Source: Nostoc sp. CENA543 (GTDB taxonomy: Bacteria; Cyanobacteriota; Cyanobacteriia; Cyanobacteriales; Nostocaceae). From it: DNA of 64,000 nt. Numbering within the stretch: the first letter of the stretch is position 1; every line of letters begins with the position of its first letter. This document shows positions 33,057 to 42,462 of this stretch, in pieces. The translations under genes and the position numbers were made by a program. Location of the stretch: the NCBI RefSeq assembly GCF_002896875.1, contig NZ_CP023278.1, forward strand, positions 1,426,001 through 1,490,000, given 5' to 3'. The notes below the pieces were generated by a model, which worked only from the letters and a program-made list of their open reading frames with translations, was not told the origin of the DNA and did no database searches.

Positions 33057-35768
33057 CTATTTATTTCTTTTATGTTTCCCTTTTTGACGATTAATTAACT
33101 TTGCAATTTGCCCAATAATTAAAGGTACAAGACTCATCCCCACAATTAATAACCATCCATAAACACCAGGATCAGCTGTTTGCAATACATCTGATAATAC
33201 AGGAACATGAACAGCGATTAATAGCAATCCTGTACAAAAAATCAGCGCGCCCCACACATAAGGATTGCGGGTAATCTCATTTTGCAGCAAACCAGAATCG
33301 CGATCGCGCATATTGAAAACGTGCCACAATCGCGTAAAACCCAAGGTCATAAATGTAATCGTCACTGCTTGTTGTTCGTTCAATCCCAGCCAAGTTAAAG
33401 CCAGAATAAAAGCACCACCTAAAGTGGCTGCAATCACTAATCCGTAACCTGCGATCGCCAGCCAATGACGACGAGTTAAAATTGGCTCATTTGCTGGTCT
33501 AGGTGGACGTTTCATTAAGGCGGGTTCACCTTCTCCTACACCCAAAGCCAAGGCGGGAAAGGCATCATTAACAACGTTAATATACAATATCTGCAATGGT
33601 AAAAGTGGTAAAGGTGCATTCAATAATGAGGCGGTTGCTACTAAGATAATCTCACCGACATTCCCAGATAAAAGATAAACAGTGAACTTCCTAATATTAT
33701 TAAAAATCGCTCTACCCTGTTCTACCGCCGCCACAATCGAAGCAAAAGCATCATCTTGGAGTACCATATCAGCCGCTTCTTTAGCAACTTGAGTTCCCCT
33801 CTGTCCCATTGCTACGCCGATATCAGCTTTCCTCAAAGCTGGCGCATCGTTGACACCATCACCAGTCATCGCTACTACGGCTTGATGACGTTGATGTAAA
33901 TCAACTAAATTCAGCTTTTGTTCGGGACTAACTCTCGCTAAAACCGCAGCTTGGACGATACGCTGGCGTTCATCTAGTGATAGTTCCTCAAAGCTTTTCA
34001 GGTCTTGACCTTTAATTACATCTGCTTGTTGATTGTCTGTTAAACCGACAGCGATCGCAATATTTTTAGCAGTTACAGGTTGGTCGCCTGTCACCATCAC
34101 GACTCTGATTCCCGCTTCCTGACATTCTTTAATCGCTGGTATCACCTCTTCACGGGGAGGATCTAATAAACCCACAATTCCCAATAATGTTAAATCTGCG
34201 TAGGGGTCGGCTTTCTCTGATTGAGTGATTTTTTGCGCTAAGGCGAGAGTTCTTAAACCCTGTTGTGCTAATTGATTGATTCTTTCTTGCCAATCTTGTC
34301 GTACTTCTTCAGTCATTTGCACTGTGTCTGAGTCGGTGAGAACACGAGTACAAGCTTGCAGCACCGCTTCTGGCGCACCTTTGACTGCAAATCGATACTG
34401 TCCTTCGATTTTGTGAATCGTCGTCATCATTTTCAAATCTGGGTCAAAGGCTTCTTCCCGTACTTCTGGGATTTTTTGCAGCAATTGCGGACGCTGCATC
34501 CCTGCTTTTGCACCTGCAACTAATAATGCAACTTCCATTGGGTCGCCTACTACCCGACTTTCATTTGAGCCTTCTGGCTGCAAAGCTGCATTGTTACATA
34601 ATATCCCCACTTCTAACAGTGCTGGGAGGACTTTATCTTCGGAAGGATTCAACTTTTGATGGTTGCGTTGAAATTCGCCTTGGGTTGCTAATCCTTCGCC
34701 AGTGACTTGAACTTCCCCCGCATCTATAAATATGCGGCTGACAGTCATTTGATTTTCTGTGAGTGTCCCCGTTTTATCAGTGCAGATGACGCTAGTTGCA
34801 CCTAAAGTTTCCACCGCCGAGAGTTGGTTAATTAGTGCATGACGTTTCGCCATGCGCCACATTCCCCGCGCTAAGGCGACAGTCGCCACAATTGGTAATC
34901 CTTCTGGAACTGCTCCTACTGCTAGAGCGATCGCAGTTTCTACCATCAAGAATACATCTCTACCTGCCACAATGCCAGCGATCGCTACAACAATCACAAT
35001 GGCAATTGTCACCCAAACTAACCACTGACCCAACTCATCCAATCGCTTTTCTAGGGGCGTTTTGTCTTCTGCTCCCGCTCGTTGTGCTAACTCAGAAATA
35101 TGACCTAACTGGGTTTTCATCCCCGTGGCTACCACCACCCCTGACCCAGAACCACGGGTTAAAGCCGTACCCTTGTACAACATATTATGATGTTCTGCTA
35201 AGGGTATATCTGCGTTTAACGGTTGCACATCTTTACCTACGGGAAGAGATTCCCCCGTCAGTGATGATTCATTGACTTGCAGACTTGCAGCTTCAATAAT
35301 GCGTAAATCAGCTGCGATCGCATCCCCACTTTCTACAATGACAATATCCCCAGGAACTAATTCCACCGCCGGAATTTCTTGCAATCTCCCATTACGTCTG
35401 ACTTTCGCTGTCGTGCTACTGAGTTTTTGCAGTGCTTCCATTGAGCGAATCGCTTTGTATTCTGTAAAAAAACCAATTGCCGTATTAATCACAATGGCAA
35501 TAATTACCGCGATTCCCTCAATCCATTGACTAAAAGCGAAAGATAAAACCGCCGCTACAGCTAAGATACCAATAATCAAACTTTGGAATTGTTCTATAAA
35601 TATGCGCCAAGCACTTTTCCCTTTAACTTCCTGCAAGCGATTTTCACCATATTGCTTGCGTCGTTGTTCTACCTCTGATTCCGTCAAACCTGCATCTGAA
35701 GAGACATGAAGCTGACGCAAAATTTCGTCTAAAGAAAGTGTCCAAGGTTGATCAGGAAGCTCCGCCAT
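33057..35768 (-). CDS. Cation-translocating P-type ATPase, Ca2+-pump type
   Basis: 903 residues. The N-terminal cation-ATPase domain (about 8-75) is followed by the TGES actuator motif (LTGESLPVG, about 170-178), the phosphorylation site DKTGT with D331, the MVTGDQPVTA nucleotide region and MTGDGVNDAPAL hinge. The M4 helix reads VGAVPEGLP, a hallmark of type II Ca2+ pumps. About ten membrane segments with four at the C-terminus are present. It likely exports or sequesters Ca2+ (Mn2+ or Na+ possible). Monocistronic; gene is convergent with peptide 2. Confidence 0.93.
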   Translation of the reverse strand: MAELPDQPWTLSLDEILRQLHVSSDAGLTESEVEQRRKQYGENRLQEVKGKSAWRIFIEQFQSLIIGILAVAAVLSFAFSQWIEGIAVIIAIVINTAIGFFTEYKAIRSMEALQKLSSTTAKVRRNGRLQEIPAVELVPGDIVIVESGDAIAADLRIIEAASLQVNESSLTGESLPVGKDVQPLNADIPLAEHHNMLYKGTALTRGSGSGVVVATGMKTQLGHISELAQRAGAEDKTPLEKRLDELGQWLVWVTIAIVIVVAIAGIVAGRDVFLMVETAIALAVGAVPEGLPIVATVALARGMWRMAKRHALINQLSAVETLGATSVICTDKTGTLTENQMTVSRIFIDAGEVQVTGEGLATQGEFQRNHQKLNPSEDKVLPALLEVGILCNNAALQPEGSNESRVVGDPMEVALLVAGAKAGMQRPQLLQKIPEVREEAFDPDLKMMTTIHKIEGQYRFAVKGAPEAVLQACTRVLTDSDTVQMTEEVRQDWQERINQLAQQGLRTLALAQKITQSEKADPYADLTLLGIVGLLDPPREEVIPAIKECQEAGIRVVMVTGDQPVTAKNIAIAVGLTDNQQADVIKGQDLKSFEELSLDERQRIVQAAVLARVSPEQKLNLVDLHQRHQAVVAMTGDGVNDAPALRKADIGVAMGQRGTQVAKEAADMVLQDDAFASIVAAVEQGRAIFNNIRKFTVYLLSGNVGEIILVATASLLNAPLPLLPLQILYINVVNDAFPALALGVGEGEPALMKRPPRPANEPILTRRHWLAIAGYGLVIAATLGGAFILALTWLGLNEQQAVTITFMTLGFTRLWHVFNMRDRDSGLLQNEITRNPYVWGALIFCTGLLLIAVHVPVLSDVLQTADPGVYGWLLIVGMSLVPLIIGQIAKLINRQKGKHKRNK

Positions 35769-35925
35769 GAATGCCGCCCCACAGGATAAGTTGCTTAATT
35801 GCTAGTACATACGCTTATTTTTTACTTAACTACTAATTTTTCTAGAGATTATCTATCAGAGGTAATGATTGGTGCTGAAATCTATCTTGAGAGAGTGTAA
35901 GGATTGGGATTTGTTAACATTCGTT

Positions 35926-36210
35926 AGTGCTGTTAGCGGTAGCACGGCGTTCAGCCCGTGCAATTAATCTTACTAGCGTTGCTGATTAATGGGATGATTT
36001 ATGTTTCGCGCATACCGCTAACGCGGAACCCGTTCGCGTTAGCGTCTCCGTTCGCGTAGCGTCCCGCAGGGAAGGAGAAGGGTAGGCGCAAAGGCGCAAA
36101 AAATCGGTAGTTTACTTTGCTAGAAAAGCTTAATTCATCACGCATTTATGCAACGCCATCTCACTTTTTACTCAGCACCGGCTAAACGCCGCGCTACCGC
36201 TAACAGCACT
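35926..36210. mobile_element. MITE-like element with 31-bp terminal inverted repeats
   Basis: The left arm AGTGCTGTTAGCGGTAGC-ACGGCGTTCAGCC (35926-35956) and the reverse complement of the right arm (36180-36210) agree at 29 of 31 positions. The 223-base interior has no gene but holds a further hairpin GCTAACGCGGAA/GTTCGCGTTAGC and GCGTAGCGTCCCGCAGGG-type repeats. No clear target duplication was seen. It fills most of the gap between the P-ATPase and luxR-type genes. Confidence 0.65.
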
Positions 36211-36238
36211 TATTACTCAGCACTCAACACTCTTTTGG

Positions 36239-36949
36239 TCAAAAAATTCGTAACTTTGCCACCATCTCAGCTCTTGCAGATACACCCAACTTCCGAAACA
36301 TTCGTTTTAAAGTCTGCTTGACTGTATTTTGACTAATCCATAATTGCGCCGCGATTTCTGCATTAGTCAGACCTTGCGCCACCAAACCAGCAATCTGGGT
36401 TTCTCGCGGAGTTAAACCCATCTCAGGGTTGAGTAAACTTAACTGCTCTGAAGAACGCAAATTGGCTAATTTAGCGGAAATATGGGCGCAAATGGCACTT
36501 AATTGCAGCAAATCTTGAGTATTAAATGCTGGCGTTCCACTAGTACGGGCAAAGTTAACTGTGCCAATCAGCTTACCATCACCGACAATCGGCCCAGTCA
36601 TAATATGCTCATGATCATATATTCTGCCGCAGCCACTTTGATATAAATCACTTTGCTTCCAAGCTGCTTCAGTAAAAATAATTTGCTCATGGGCAGGGGC
36701 ATGATGAGAAATTACATACTGCATTACCTGATCTAAATTTTTACCGAAAGTCGAGTAATAATCAATGAAACTATCAGGTAAGCCTTTCATTTCAATATTG
36801 CCACTTTGCCCTGGCTGACCATGTAAATAAATACTCCAGTGTTGGCTAGCAAATAAATCTCCGGCCGCATCCATGTAGTAGGAGCAGAGTTTTCTTTGTG
36901 AAGGAGCGTTAGCTATTTGCTCAATTAATGCCTGTAACGCGTAAGACAT
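36239..36949 (-). CDS. LuxR-family transcriptional regulator
   Basis: 236 residues. The C-terminal helix-turn-helix is clear: LTPRETQIAGLVAQGLTNAEIAAQLWISQNTVKQTLKRMFRKLGV (about 184-229). Residues 20-165 look like a GAF/autoinducer-type sensor domain (GPIVGDGKLIGTVNFART). It is transcribed divergently from the DJ-1-like gene with only 88 bases between start codons, so it probably controls that gene or itself. Signal unknown. Confidence 0.85.
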   Translation of the reverse strand: MSYALQALIEQIANAPSQRKLCSYYMDAAGDLFASQHWSIYLHGQPGQSGNIEMKGLPDSFIDYYSTFGKNLDQVMQYVISHHAPAHEQIIFTEAAWKQSDLYQSGCGRIYDHEHIMTGPIVGDGKLIGTVNFARTSGTPAFNTQDLLQLSAICAHISAKLANLRSSEQLSLLNPEMGLTPRETQIAGLVAQGLTNAEIAAQLWISQNTVKQTLKRMFRKLGVSARAEMVAKLRIF

Positions 36950-37037
36950 GAATCAAAGTGTACTCAACTGGGTAATTGTCAGCCAAAATATCCAATTCTA
37001 GGATAACTGTATTCATCACAGTCTGGGAAATAACAGT

Positions 37038-37730
37038 ATGTCAAGTGTAAAACACACAATCGGTTTAGTCATTTATCCTGATATGACCCAGTTAGATATT
37101 ACAGGGCCGCATCAAGTTTTTTCAATGATGCCTGATACTCAAGTTTTGCTGTTGTGGAAAAACTTAGAACCTGTTGTCAGCAATGGGTTAGCAATTTTAC
37201 CGACTACTACTTTTGCTGAATGTCCGCAACTCGATGTTTTATGTGTTCCTGGTGGGGCGATGGGAACTGTAGAGATGATGCAAGATGCGGAAATGCTGGA
37301 GTTTCTGCAAAAGCAAGCACAAACAACTAAGTATGTTACAGCTGTGTGTACAGGTTCGCTAATTTTAGCGGCTGCGGGTTTACTGCAAGGATATCGTGCA
37401 GCTTGTCATTGGGCTTTTCGGGAACAGTTGGCCTCAATGGGTGTAGAAGTCAGTCACGAACGAGTGGTGATAGACCGCGATGGAAGGATCACAGGCGGCG
37501 GTGTCACCGCAGGGATTGATTTCGCTCTCACTATTGCTGCTGTTTTGCGTGGGGAAGATACGGCTAAATTTCTGGAATTATTGTTGGAATATAACCCTGC
37601 ACCACCTTTTGGGGTTGGTTCACCAGAAAAAGCCGATTCTCAATTGAAAAAAGCTGTGTTAGACATGGGCAAACCGTTAATTGCCGCCGCAGATGCAGCC
37701 AGTCAACAAGCTGCTGCTCGTTTCAGATAA
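37038..37730 (+). CDS. DJ-1/PfpI family protein, isonitrile hydratase-like
   Basis: 230 residues. The DJ-1/PfpI fold is shown by LDVLCVPGGAMG and by the nucleophile elbow AVCTGS with C104. D20 in TQLDITGP together with C104-T105 matches the residues known to be needed in bacterial isonitrile hydratase (InhA), which converts isonitriles to N-formamides. That function is therefore plausible but not proven. It is divergent from the LuxR-type regulator. Confidence 0.82.
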   Translation: MSSVKHTIGLVIYPDMTQLDITGPHQVFSMMPDTQVLLLWKNLEPVVSNGLAILPTTTFAECPQLDVLCVPGGAMGTVEMMQDAEMLEFLQKQAQTTKYVTAVCTGSLILAAAGLLQGYRAACHWAFREQLASMGVEVSHERVVIDRDGRITGGGVTAGIDFALTIAAVLRGEDTAKFLELLLEYNPAPPFGVGSPEKADSQLKKAVLDMGKPLIAAADAASQQAAARFR

Positions 37731-37752
37731 TGCAGTCTGACCGCTCAAACAA

Positions 37753-37787
37753 CATAAAAAAACCCCGCCCCATAAACTGGGGTGGGG
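37753..37787 (-). terminator. Rho-independent terminator ending the gas-vesicle-associated operon
   Basis: CCCCGCCCCA pairs with TGGGGTGGGG (one G-T pair). Read on the minus strand the stem is followed by a run of seven T, about 80 bases after the CDC48-like stop codon. It also lies just after the + strand DJ-1-like gene, so it may stop both. Confidence 0.88.
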
Positions 37788-37867
37788 AAGAGGAGGATCA
37801 AAATTAGGTATATTTTTCGCGCCTTTGCGTCTCTGCGCGAAACAAAACTCATTCCCAATCAACAACG

Positions 37868-39706
37868 CTAACCTGCACGCTGCTCTGTTAACACTTGATA
37901 AGCATAATTGAAGTCATCGTTGGAAATCTTAATTTCAGTCGGATCTGCTAGACCTTCCGCACGGAAACGACGAATAGCTTCTACAGCCGCTTGATTGCTA
38001 AGTAAAGTTAAATCTGCACCGTTCCAATCTTTCGTCATCTCTGCCCAATAGTTCAAATCCACATTGTCTAGTGGTCTTCCTTGACAATGGACTTGCAAAA
38101 TCGCCAGACGACTAGCCAAGTCTGGTAAATCAACTTTCATCTGTAAATCCAAGCGTCCGGCGCGTAACAAAGCTGGGTCAAGAGCATCAGGTCTATTGGT
38201 CGCACCAATCACGAGGATAGTGCTACCTACTTCTATCCCATCCAACTCAGTCAGTAATTGTCCAACGATGCGATCGCTCACTCCTGAATCCCCACTAAAA
38301 CTACCGCGTGCGGGGGCTAAGGTGTCGATTTCATCAATAAAGACTACGCAAGGTTCTGCTTGACGGGCTTTGGCAAATAATTCTCGCACCGCCTGTTCAC
38401 TCGCGCCTACCCAACGACTCATTAATTCTGGGCCATTGACACCAATAAAGTTGGCTCTCGCTTGGGAAGCGACGGCTTTGGCTAACAAAGTTTTACCTGT
38501 TCCTGGAGGCCCCCACAACAAAATCCCTTTGGGTGCTAGGGCTTTGGTTTGTAAATAAAGTTCTGGATAGAGTAACGCCCCTTCGACAGATTCCCGTAAG
38601 GTTTGTTTAATGTTATCCAAACCGCCAATATCATCCCAAGCAATTTGAGGAACTTCTACTTCTACACTTCGTAGGACAGCCGGTTTGATTTCTTTGAGGG
38701 CTTGTAAGAAATCGGCTGCACTTATTGTCATATTCTCTGGAATCTCGCCATCTATAGAAGGGACTTGACGACGTAAAGCAGTGTAAGCAGCCTTTTGACA
38801 GACAGCTTTCAAATCAGCCCCGACAAATCCCACCGCCCGTTCTGCGATCGCATCTAAATCAACGGCTGCTTCTAAAGGCATCGAACGAGTGAGGATTTGC
38901 AATATTTCTTTGCGTCCTTTGACATCAGGGACGCGGAATTGTACTTCTCGGTCAAACCTTCCTGGACGACGCAACGCCGGATCAAGATGGTCGGGACGGT
39001 TAGTGGCTGCCAACACAATCACGCCTTGACTTTGGGAAAAACCATCCATCAAACTCAATAATTGAGCAACTAGACGTTTTTCCACTTCCCCTTCTACCGC
39101 ACTGCGATCGGGTGCTAAACTATCGATTTCGTCAATAAAGATAATACAAGGAGCATTTTTCGCGGCTTTTTCAAAAATCCCCCGCAGTCTTTGTTCCGCC
39201 TCTCCATAGTATTTACTGATGACTTCCGGCCCTACTAAAGCAATGTAGTTCACACCCAATTCTTCAGCTAAAGCGCGCGCCGTCAGAGTTTTTCCCGTCC
39301 CAGGAGGGCCAACTAACAATACGCCTCTTGTTGCTTCAAGTCCCAATTTCGCCAATAAGTCGGGACGTTTTAAGGGTATGGCAATTAACTCTTTGAGTTC
39401 TTTGAGAACCTCTCCCAATCCCCCCACATCCTTTAACGTATAGTCTACAGAGCTATGGGGTGGGACAACTTCAGCCTCATCACCATTCCCACTATTAGAA
39501 CTAGGCGCAGCTGGAGTGCGAAACCGACTAGTACCGACATCATTACCCATATTGCTAGGACGCGGTATCGTCCCATAGCGGGGAATACTACTCATCGGAC
39601 GTGAATTAATCTGCACATCCGTCTTAATTTCTCCCTTCTCAATTTTCTCTTCTAAAGTTTTTACCAAATCTAATAATTGCTCAAAGCCTTTGAAAAATTC
39701 ACTCAT
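37868..39706 (-). CDS. CDC48-type AAA ATPase with two AAA domains
   Basis: 612 residues. A non-AAA N-terminal region of about 90 residues starts with a helical segment (EQLLDLVKTLEEKIEKGEI). The first AAA domain has GPPGTGKT at 133-140 and IIFIDEID near 189; the second has GPPGTGKT at 399-406 and VVFIDEID. Both retain AATNRPD/GATNRPD sensor motifs. CDC48/p97-like enzymes unfold or extract proteins. It is the last gene of the minus-strand run that starts with gvp genes, 28 bases after the ArsA-like gene, so a role in gas-vesicle assembly or turnover is inferred. Confidence 0.92.
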   Translation of the reverse strand: MSEFFKGFEQLLDLVKTLEEKIEKGEIKTDVQINSRPMSSIPRYGTIPRPSNMGNDVGTSRFRTPAAPSSNSGNGDEAEVVPPHSSVDYTLKDVGGLGEVLKELKELIAIPLKRPDLLAKLGLEATRGVLLVGPPGTGKTLTARALAEELGVNYIALVGPEVISKYYGEAEQRLRGIFEKAAKNAPCIIFIDEIDSLAPDRSAVEGEVEKRLVAQLLSLMDGFSQSQGVIVLAATNRPDHLDPALRRPGRFDREVQFRVPDVKGRKEILQILTRSMPLEAAVDLDAIAERAVGFVGADLKAVCQKAAYTALRRQVPSIDGEIPENMTISAADFLQALKEIKPAVLRSVEVEVPQIAWDDIGGLDNIKQTLRESVEGALLYPELYLQTKALAPKGILLWGPPGTGKTLLAKAVASQARANFIGVNGPELMSRWVGASEQAVRELFAKARQAEPCVVFIDEIDTLAPARGSFSGDSGVSDRIVGQLLTELDGIEVGSTILVIGATNRPDALDPALLRAGRLDLQMKVDLPDLASRLAILQVHCQGRPLDNVDLNYWAEMTKDWNGADLTLLSNQAAVEAIRRFRAEGLADPTEIKISNDDFNYAYQVLTEQRAG

Positions 39707-39734
39707 ACAATCACTCCCAAAATTGACTAATAAT

Positions 39735-41639
39735 TCAGCGTTTATTTGTAGTTAATTCCTCAACTTCAAATAAAAGATTCGCCGCCCCCTTAATTCGGGC
39801 AAGAGGCTCAACAGAGCGAGGCAAGTTCGGTAAACGAATCATAATTTGCTCTGGAAATAAACTTTCATCGATTTTCACCTCTTGACGGTAGCGATTCTGC
39901 ACTACATAACGCTGACTCACACCCATATTTTTCAGGGATGCTGTTAAGCGAATGTGTTCAGATATAATTGCTGCTTCTGATTGAATCACGCCCACAAATT
40001 GCGTATGTTGGGGATTTTTTAATTTCTTTTGTGCTTGGACAACTTGTTGTCGTAGTCCTCTTAATCGTCCAATAAAATCTACTCTACCCAAAACATTTTG
40101 ATATTTAATCCACAGTTTAAATATCCAAGATAACCAATCACTTAAAGCCGATGGCATTTCTAAAAATCGCATCAAGTGACCTGTAGGTGCTGTATCTAAA
40201 ATAATTAAATCTTGCTGATTGCTATCTAATAAATCCATCACTGTTACAAGGGACAACATCTCATCAATCCCTGGTAAAGCTTGGGACATAATTTGTCTCC
40301 AAGCTTCTGGAACATAGGCAATATTTACCGTTGTATCTGTTTGTGAACCTTCGCCGCTAATCATATCTGCTAATTCCCACAGATAATCAGCCCGGAATTG
40401 TTCTAAAACTTGATTAGCATCGATTTCTTGTCCACTCAAGTTATGTGTCAAAGATATCGGTTCATGACCTAAATCTTTTCCAAAAGCATCCCCTAAAGAA
40501 TGGGCTGGATCTATAGAAATCACACGGATTTTCTTATCTGGATGTCTTTCAGCACAAGCCCAGGCTATACCAGCAGCTACCGTTGTTTTACCAACACCTC
40601 CTTTACCCCCAATAATAATTAATTGACATCCTTCATTCACAAAATCTGTAAAGCTAGGTAAAATTTTAGCCGGCCAATGAACTTCCGGTGCTGCTACTAG
40701 TTCCACACTCTGAATTTTTTGAATTTGCGCTGCTAAAGCATCTAAAGATACTCCACCCAATGGTTCTACTCTCTGTTGGGGAACGGTAAATACAGGCTGT
40801 TGATTCACCAGATGTAAGTATTTATCCAGGAGATTTTGCTGTTCGGCGTAACGGTCAGGTTCGATTTCTGCGTTGGTTAATATTCTATTAATAAATAAAC
40901 CAGCAAATGGTACTTCTAGGGTGGCTAAACTGTCAATAAAACGCTCAGTTTCTAAAAGACACATCGGCTCAGAAATACCCACAACTAAGCAACCTGTAAA
41001 TTTCTCATCTTGCAGCAAGCGTCTACCTTCTGCTAGTTGAGTCTTCATTTCTACTAAAAAGTCATCGACTTCATCAGCTGTATAACTACCTGTAAAACTT
41101 CTAGTAATGACGCGGTGTTTTTCTTGAAATAATTCTAAAGAATTTAAGATAACATCTAAAAAATCTTTTAGGCGCAATAGATTTAACGTGTGTCCAGAAG
41201 GGGCCATATCTACAACTACACGATCAGCTTCTTTTTCCGCTAATAAGCGTTGAATTTCTAATAACCCCATTAATTCATTTAAACCAGGCCAGTCTAAATC
41301 CCAAACGGGTGCTAAATCATCCCCATCTGCTAAACTACCACGCTCAACGAGTAGTTCTAAAAAACGGCTATATTTGCCCTTAAACTCTAATAATAACTTT
41401 TCTGCATCTAAGGCTTGAACGCTCAAATTTGGTAAATCAGTTAATGGTAAAGCAATATCTTTAACTTCTGTGAGTAAGACATCTCCTAAAGAGTGGGCGG
41501 GATCTGTCGATAGTAACAAAATCTTTTCCTGCGGAAATTCTCTCGCCCAATAACGAGCGAAACTGCAAGCGAGAGTAGTTTTACCAACCCCTCCCTTGCC
41601 GCTAAACATAACTAAATTTAGAGAGTCGTAATATTTCAT
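39735..41639 (-). CDS. Tandem ArsA/Get3-type ATPase in the gas-vesicle cluster
   Basis: 634 residues made of two ArsA-like halves. The first P-loop is FSGKGGVGKTTLACSF near residue 13, the second IIGGKGGVGKTTVAAGIA near 347. Each half has the switch DPAHSLGD and a DMAPSGHT/DTAPTGHL motif. No arsenite-binding cysteine triad is apparent. Get3-type proteins carry hydrophobic membrane segments to their target; ArsA drives arsenite export. Here no arsenical gene is near, and the gene is 16 bases downstream of gvpW. I infer a chaperone-like role for hydrophobic gas-vesicle proteins. Confidence 0.9.
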   Translation of the reverse strand: MKYYDSLNLVMFSGKGGVGKTTLACSFARYWAREFPQEKILLLSTDPAHSLGDVLLTEVKDIALPLTDLPNLSVQALDAEKLLLEFKGKYSRFLELLVERGSLADGDDLAPVWDLDWPGLNELMGLLEIQRLLAEKEADRVVVDMAPSGHTLNLLRLKDFLDVILNSLELFQEKHRVITRSFTGSYTADEVDDFLVEMKTQLAEGRRLLQDEKFTGCLVVGISEPMCLLETERFIDSLATLEVPFAGLFINRILTNAEIEPDRYAEQQNLLDKYLHLVNQQPVFTVPQQRVEPLGGVSLDALAAQIQKIQSVELVAAPEVHWPAKILPSFTDFVNEGCQLIIIGGKGGVGKTTVAAGIAWACAERHPDKKIRVISIDPAHSLGDAFGKDLGHEPISLTHNLSGQEIDANQVLEQFRADYLWELADMISGEGSQTDTTVNIAYVPEAWRQIMSQALPGIDEMLSLVTVMDLLDSNQQDLIILDTAPTGHLMRFLEMPSALSDWLSWIFKLWIKYQNVLGRVDFIGRLRGLRQQVVQAQKKLKNPQHTQFVGVIQSEAAIISEHIRLTASLKNMGVSQRYVVQNRYRQEVKIDESLFPEQIMIRLPNLPRSVEPLARIKGAANLLFEVEELTTNKR

Positions 41640-41655
41640 AATAAGTTGCAGATAA

Positions 41656-42342
41656 TTAAATAAAGTGATACGGGGGAAGAGGTTCTCCTAAAATTAAATT
41701 CCAGTGAGGAGAAGCTTTTTGCCAAACTGCAACCTGTGCTAAAAGGGCAGCTTGCTCATGACGATCAATTAAAAAATATAAGCGAAATTCTTCTGCTTGT
41801 TGTTGTACTATAACGGATGATGGATAAATTTCTGTGATGTTGTCAATTAATTGATTTCTCTGCTCATTTTGGTCAAGATTAAAAATTTTTTGCTTTTCAT
41901 AGTATTGTTTTTTAGCTAAAAAATAATCTCTTCCACTACCTACTGCTAGCTGTTTTGGCTCTGCTAATACTTGGGGGACGAGTTTTAATGTGTATTCATC
42001 TTTATTTTGAAGATTTTTAAGCTTCTGTAAGTATTCTTCAGCATGATCGTCTATGTGATTGAGCAAGCTTTCTTGGGAATGGAAATGAGTTCCAAATCTC
42101 AGAGGTAAAATTGTCGTTTGCTGGAATAGTTCCCGAATCACACGGTCGTGAGCTAACACCATCTTGATGACTTGTTCATCATCATTTTGATATGTGGCTG
42201 GAGATATTCCCAGTTCGACAATAGCTGATACATTAGCCCCATTTATCAAAATTACTGGAGCTATATTTCCCTCTGGTAAGGTTAAGGGAAAATCGGGAGT
42301 TTTCAGGAAAGCGTAAGTGTATAAATTTTGCGATCGCATCAT
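41656..42342 (-). CDS. gvpW: Gas vesicle protein of GvpF/L family (GvpW)
   Basis: 228 residues of the GvpF/L family: LYTYAFLKTP at the start, ILPLRFGTHF at about 97-106 (the conserved LPLRFG box) and LYFLIDRHEQAALLAQV towards the end. GvpF/L proteins are assembly factors that bind GvpA. It lies after gvpG and gvpV, the position of gvpW in Dolichospermum flos-aquae, and 16 bases before the ArsA-like gene. An alternative start is the second Met. Confidence 0.8.
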   Translation of the reverse strand: MMRSQNLYTYAFLKTPDFPLTLPEGNIAPVILINGANVSAIVELGISPATYQNDDEQVIKMVLAHDRVIRELFQQTTILPLRFGTHFHSQESLLNHIDDHAEEYLQKLKNLQNKDEYTLKLVPQVLAEPKQLAVGSGRDYFLAKKQYYEKQKIFNLDQNEQRNQLIDNITEIYPSSVIVQQQAEEFRLYFLIDRHEQAALLAQVAVWQKASPHWNLILGEPLPPYHFI

Positions 42343-42462
42343 TTTAATTGCAGAAAATATTTTATTTTTTGTACTAGAAATAAATAAATCTATTCAATTC
42401 TTAATCTCTTTACATCATAAAAATTTTAGTTATAATGCTATCAATTAATTCAGGTAAGTCTT

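Noticed and set aside
34835-35275. Plus-strand frame opposite the P-type ATPase
   Set aside because: Overlaps conserved pump motifs on the other strand; no ribosome-binding site and no known family.
39735-41639. Arsenite efflux ATPase ArsA in the strict sense
   Set aside because: No arsB, arsR or arsD is adjacent, no metalloid-binding cysteine triad could be seen, and the operon context is gas vesicles.
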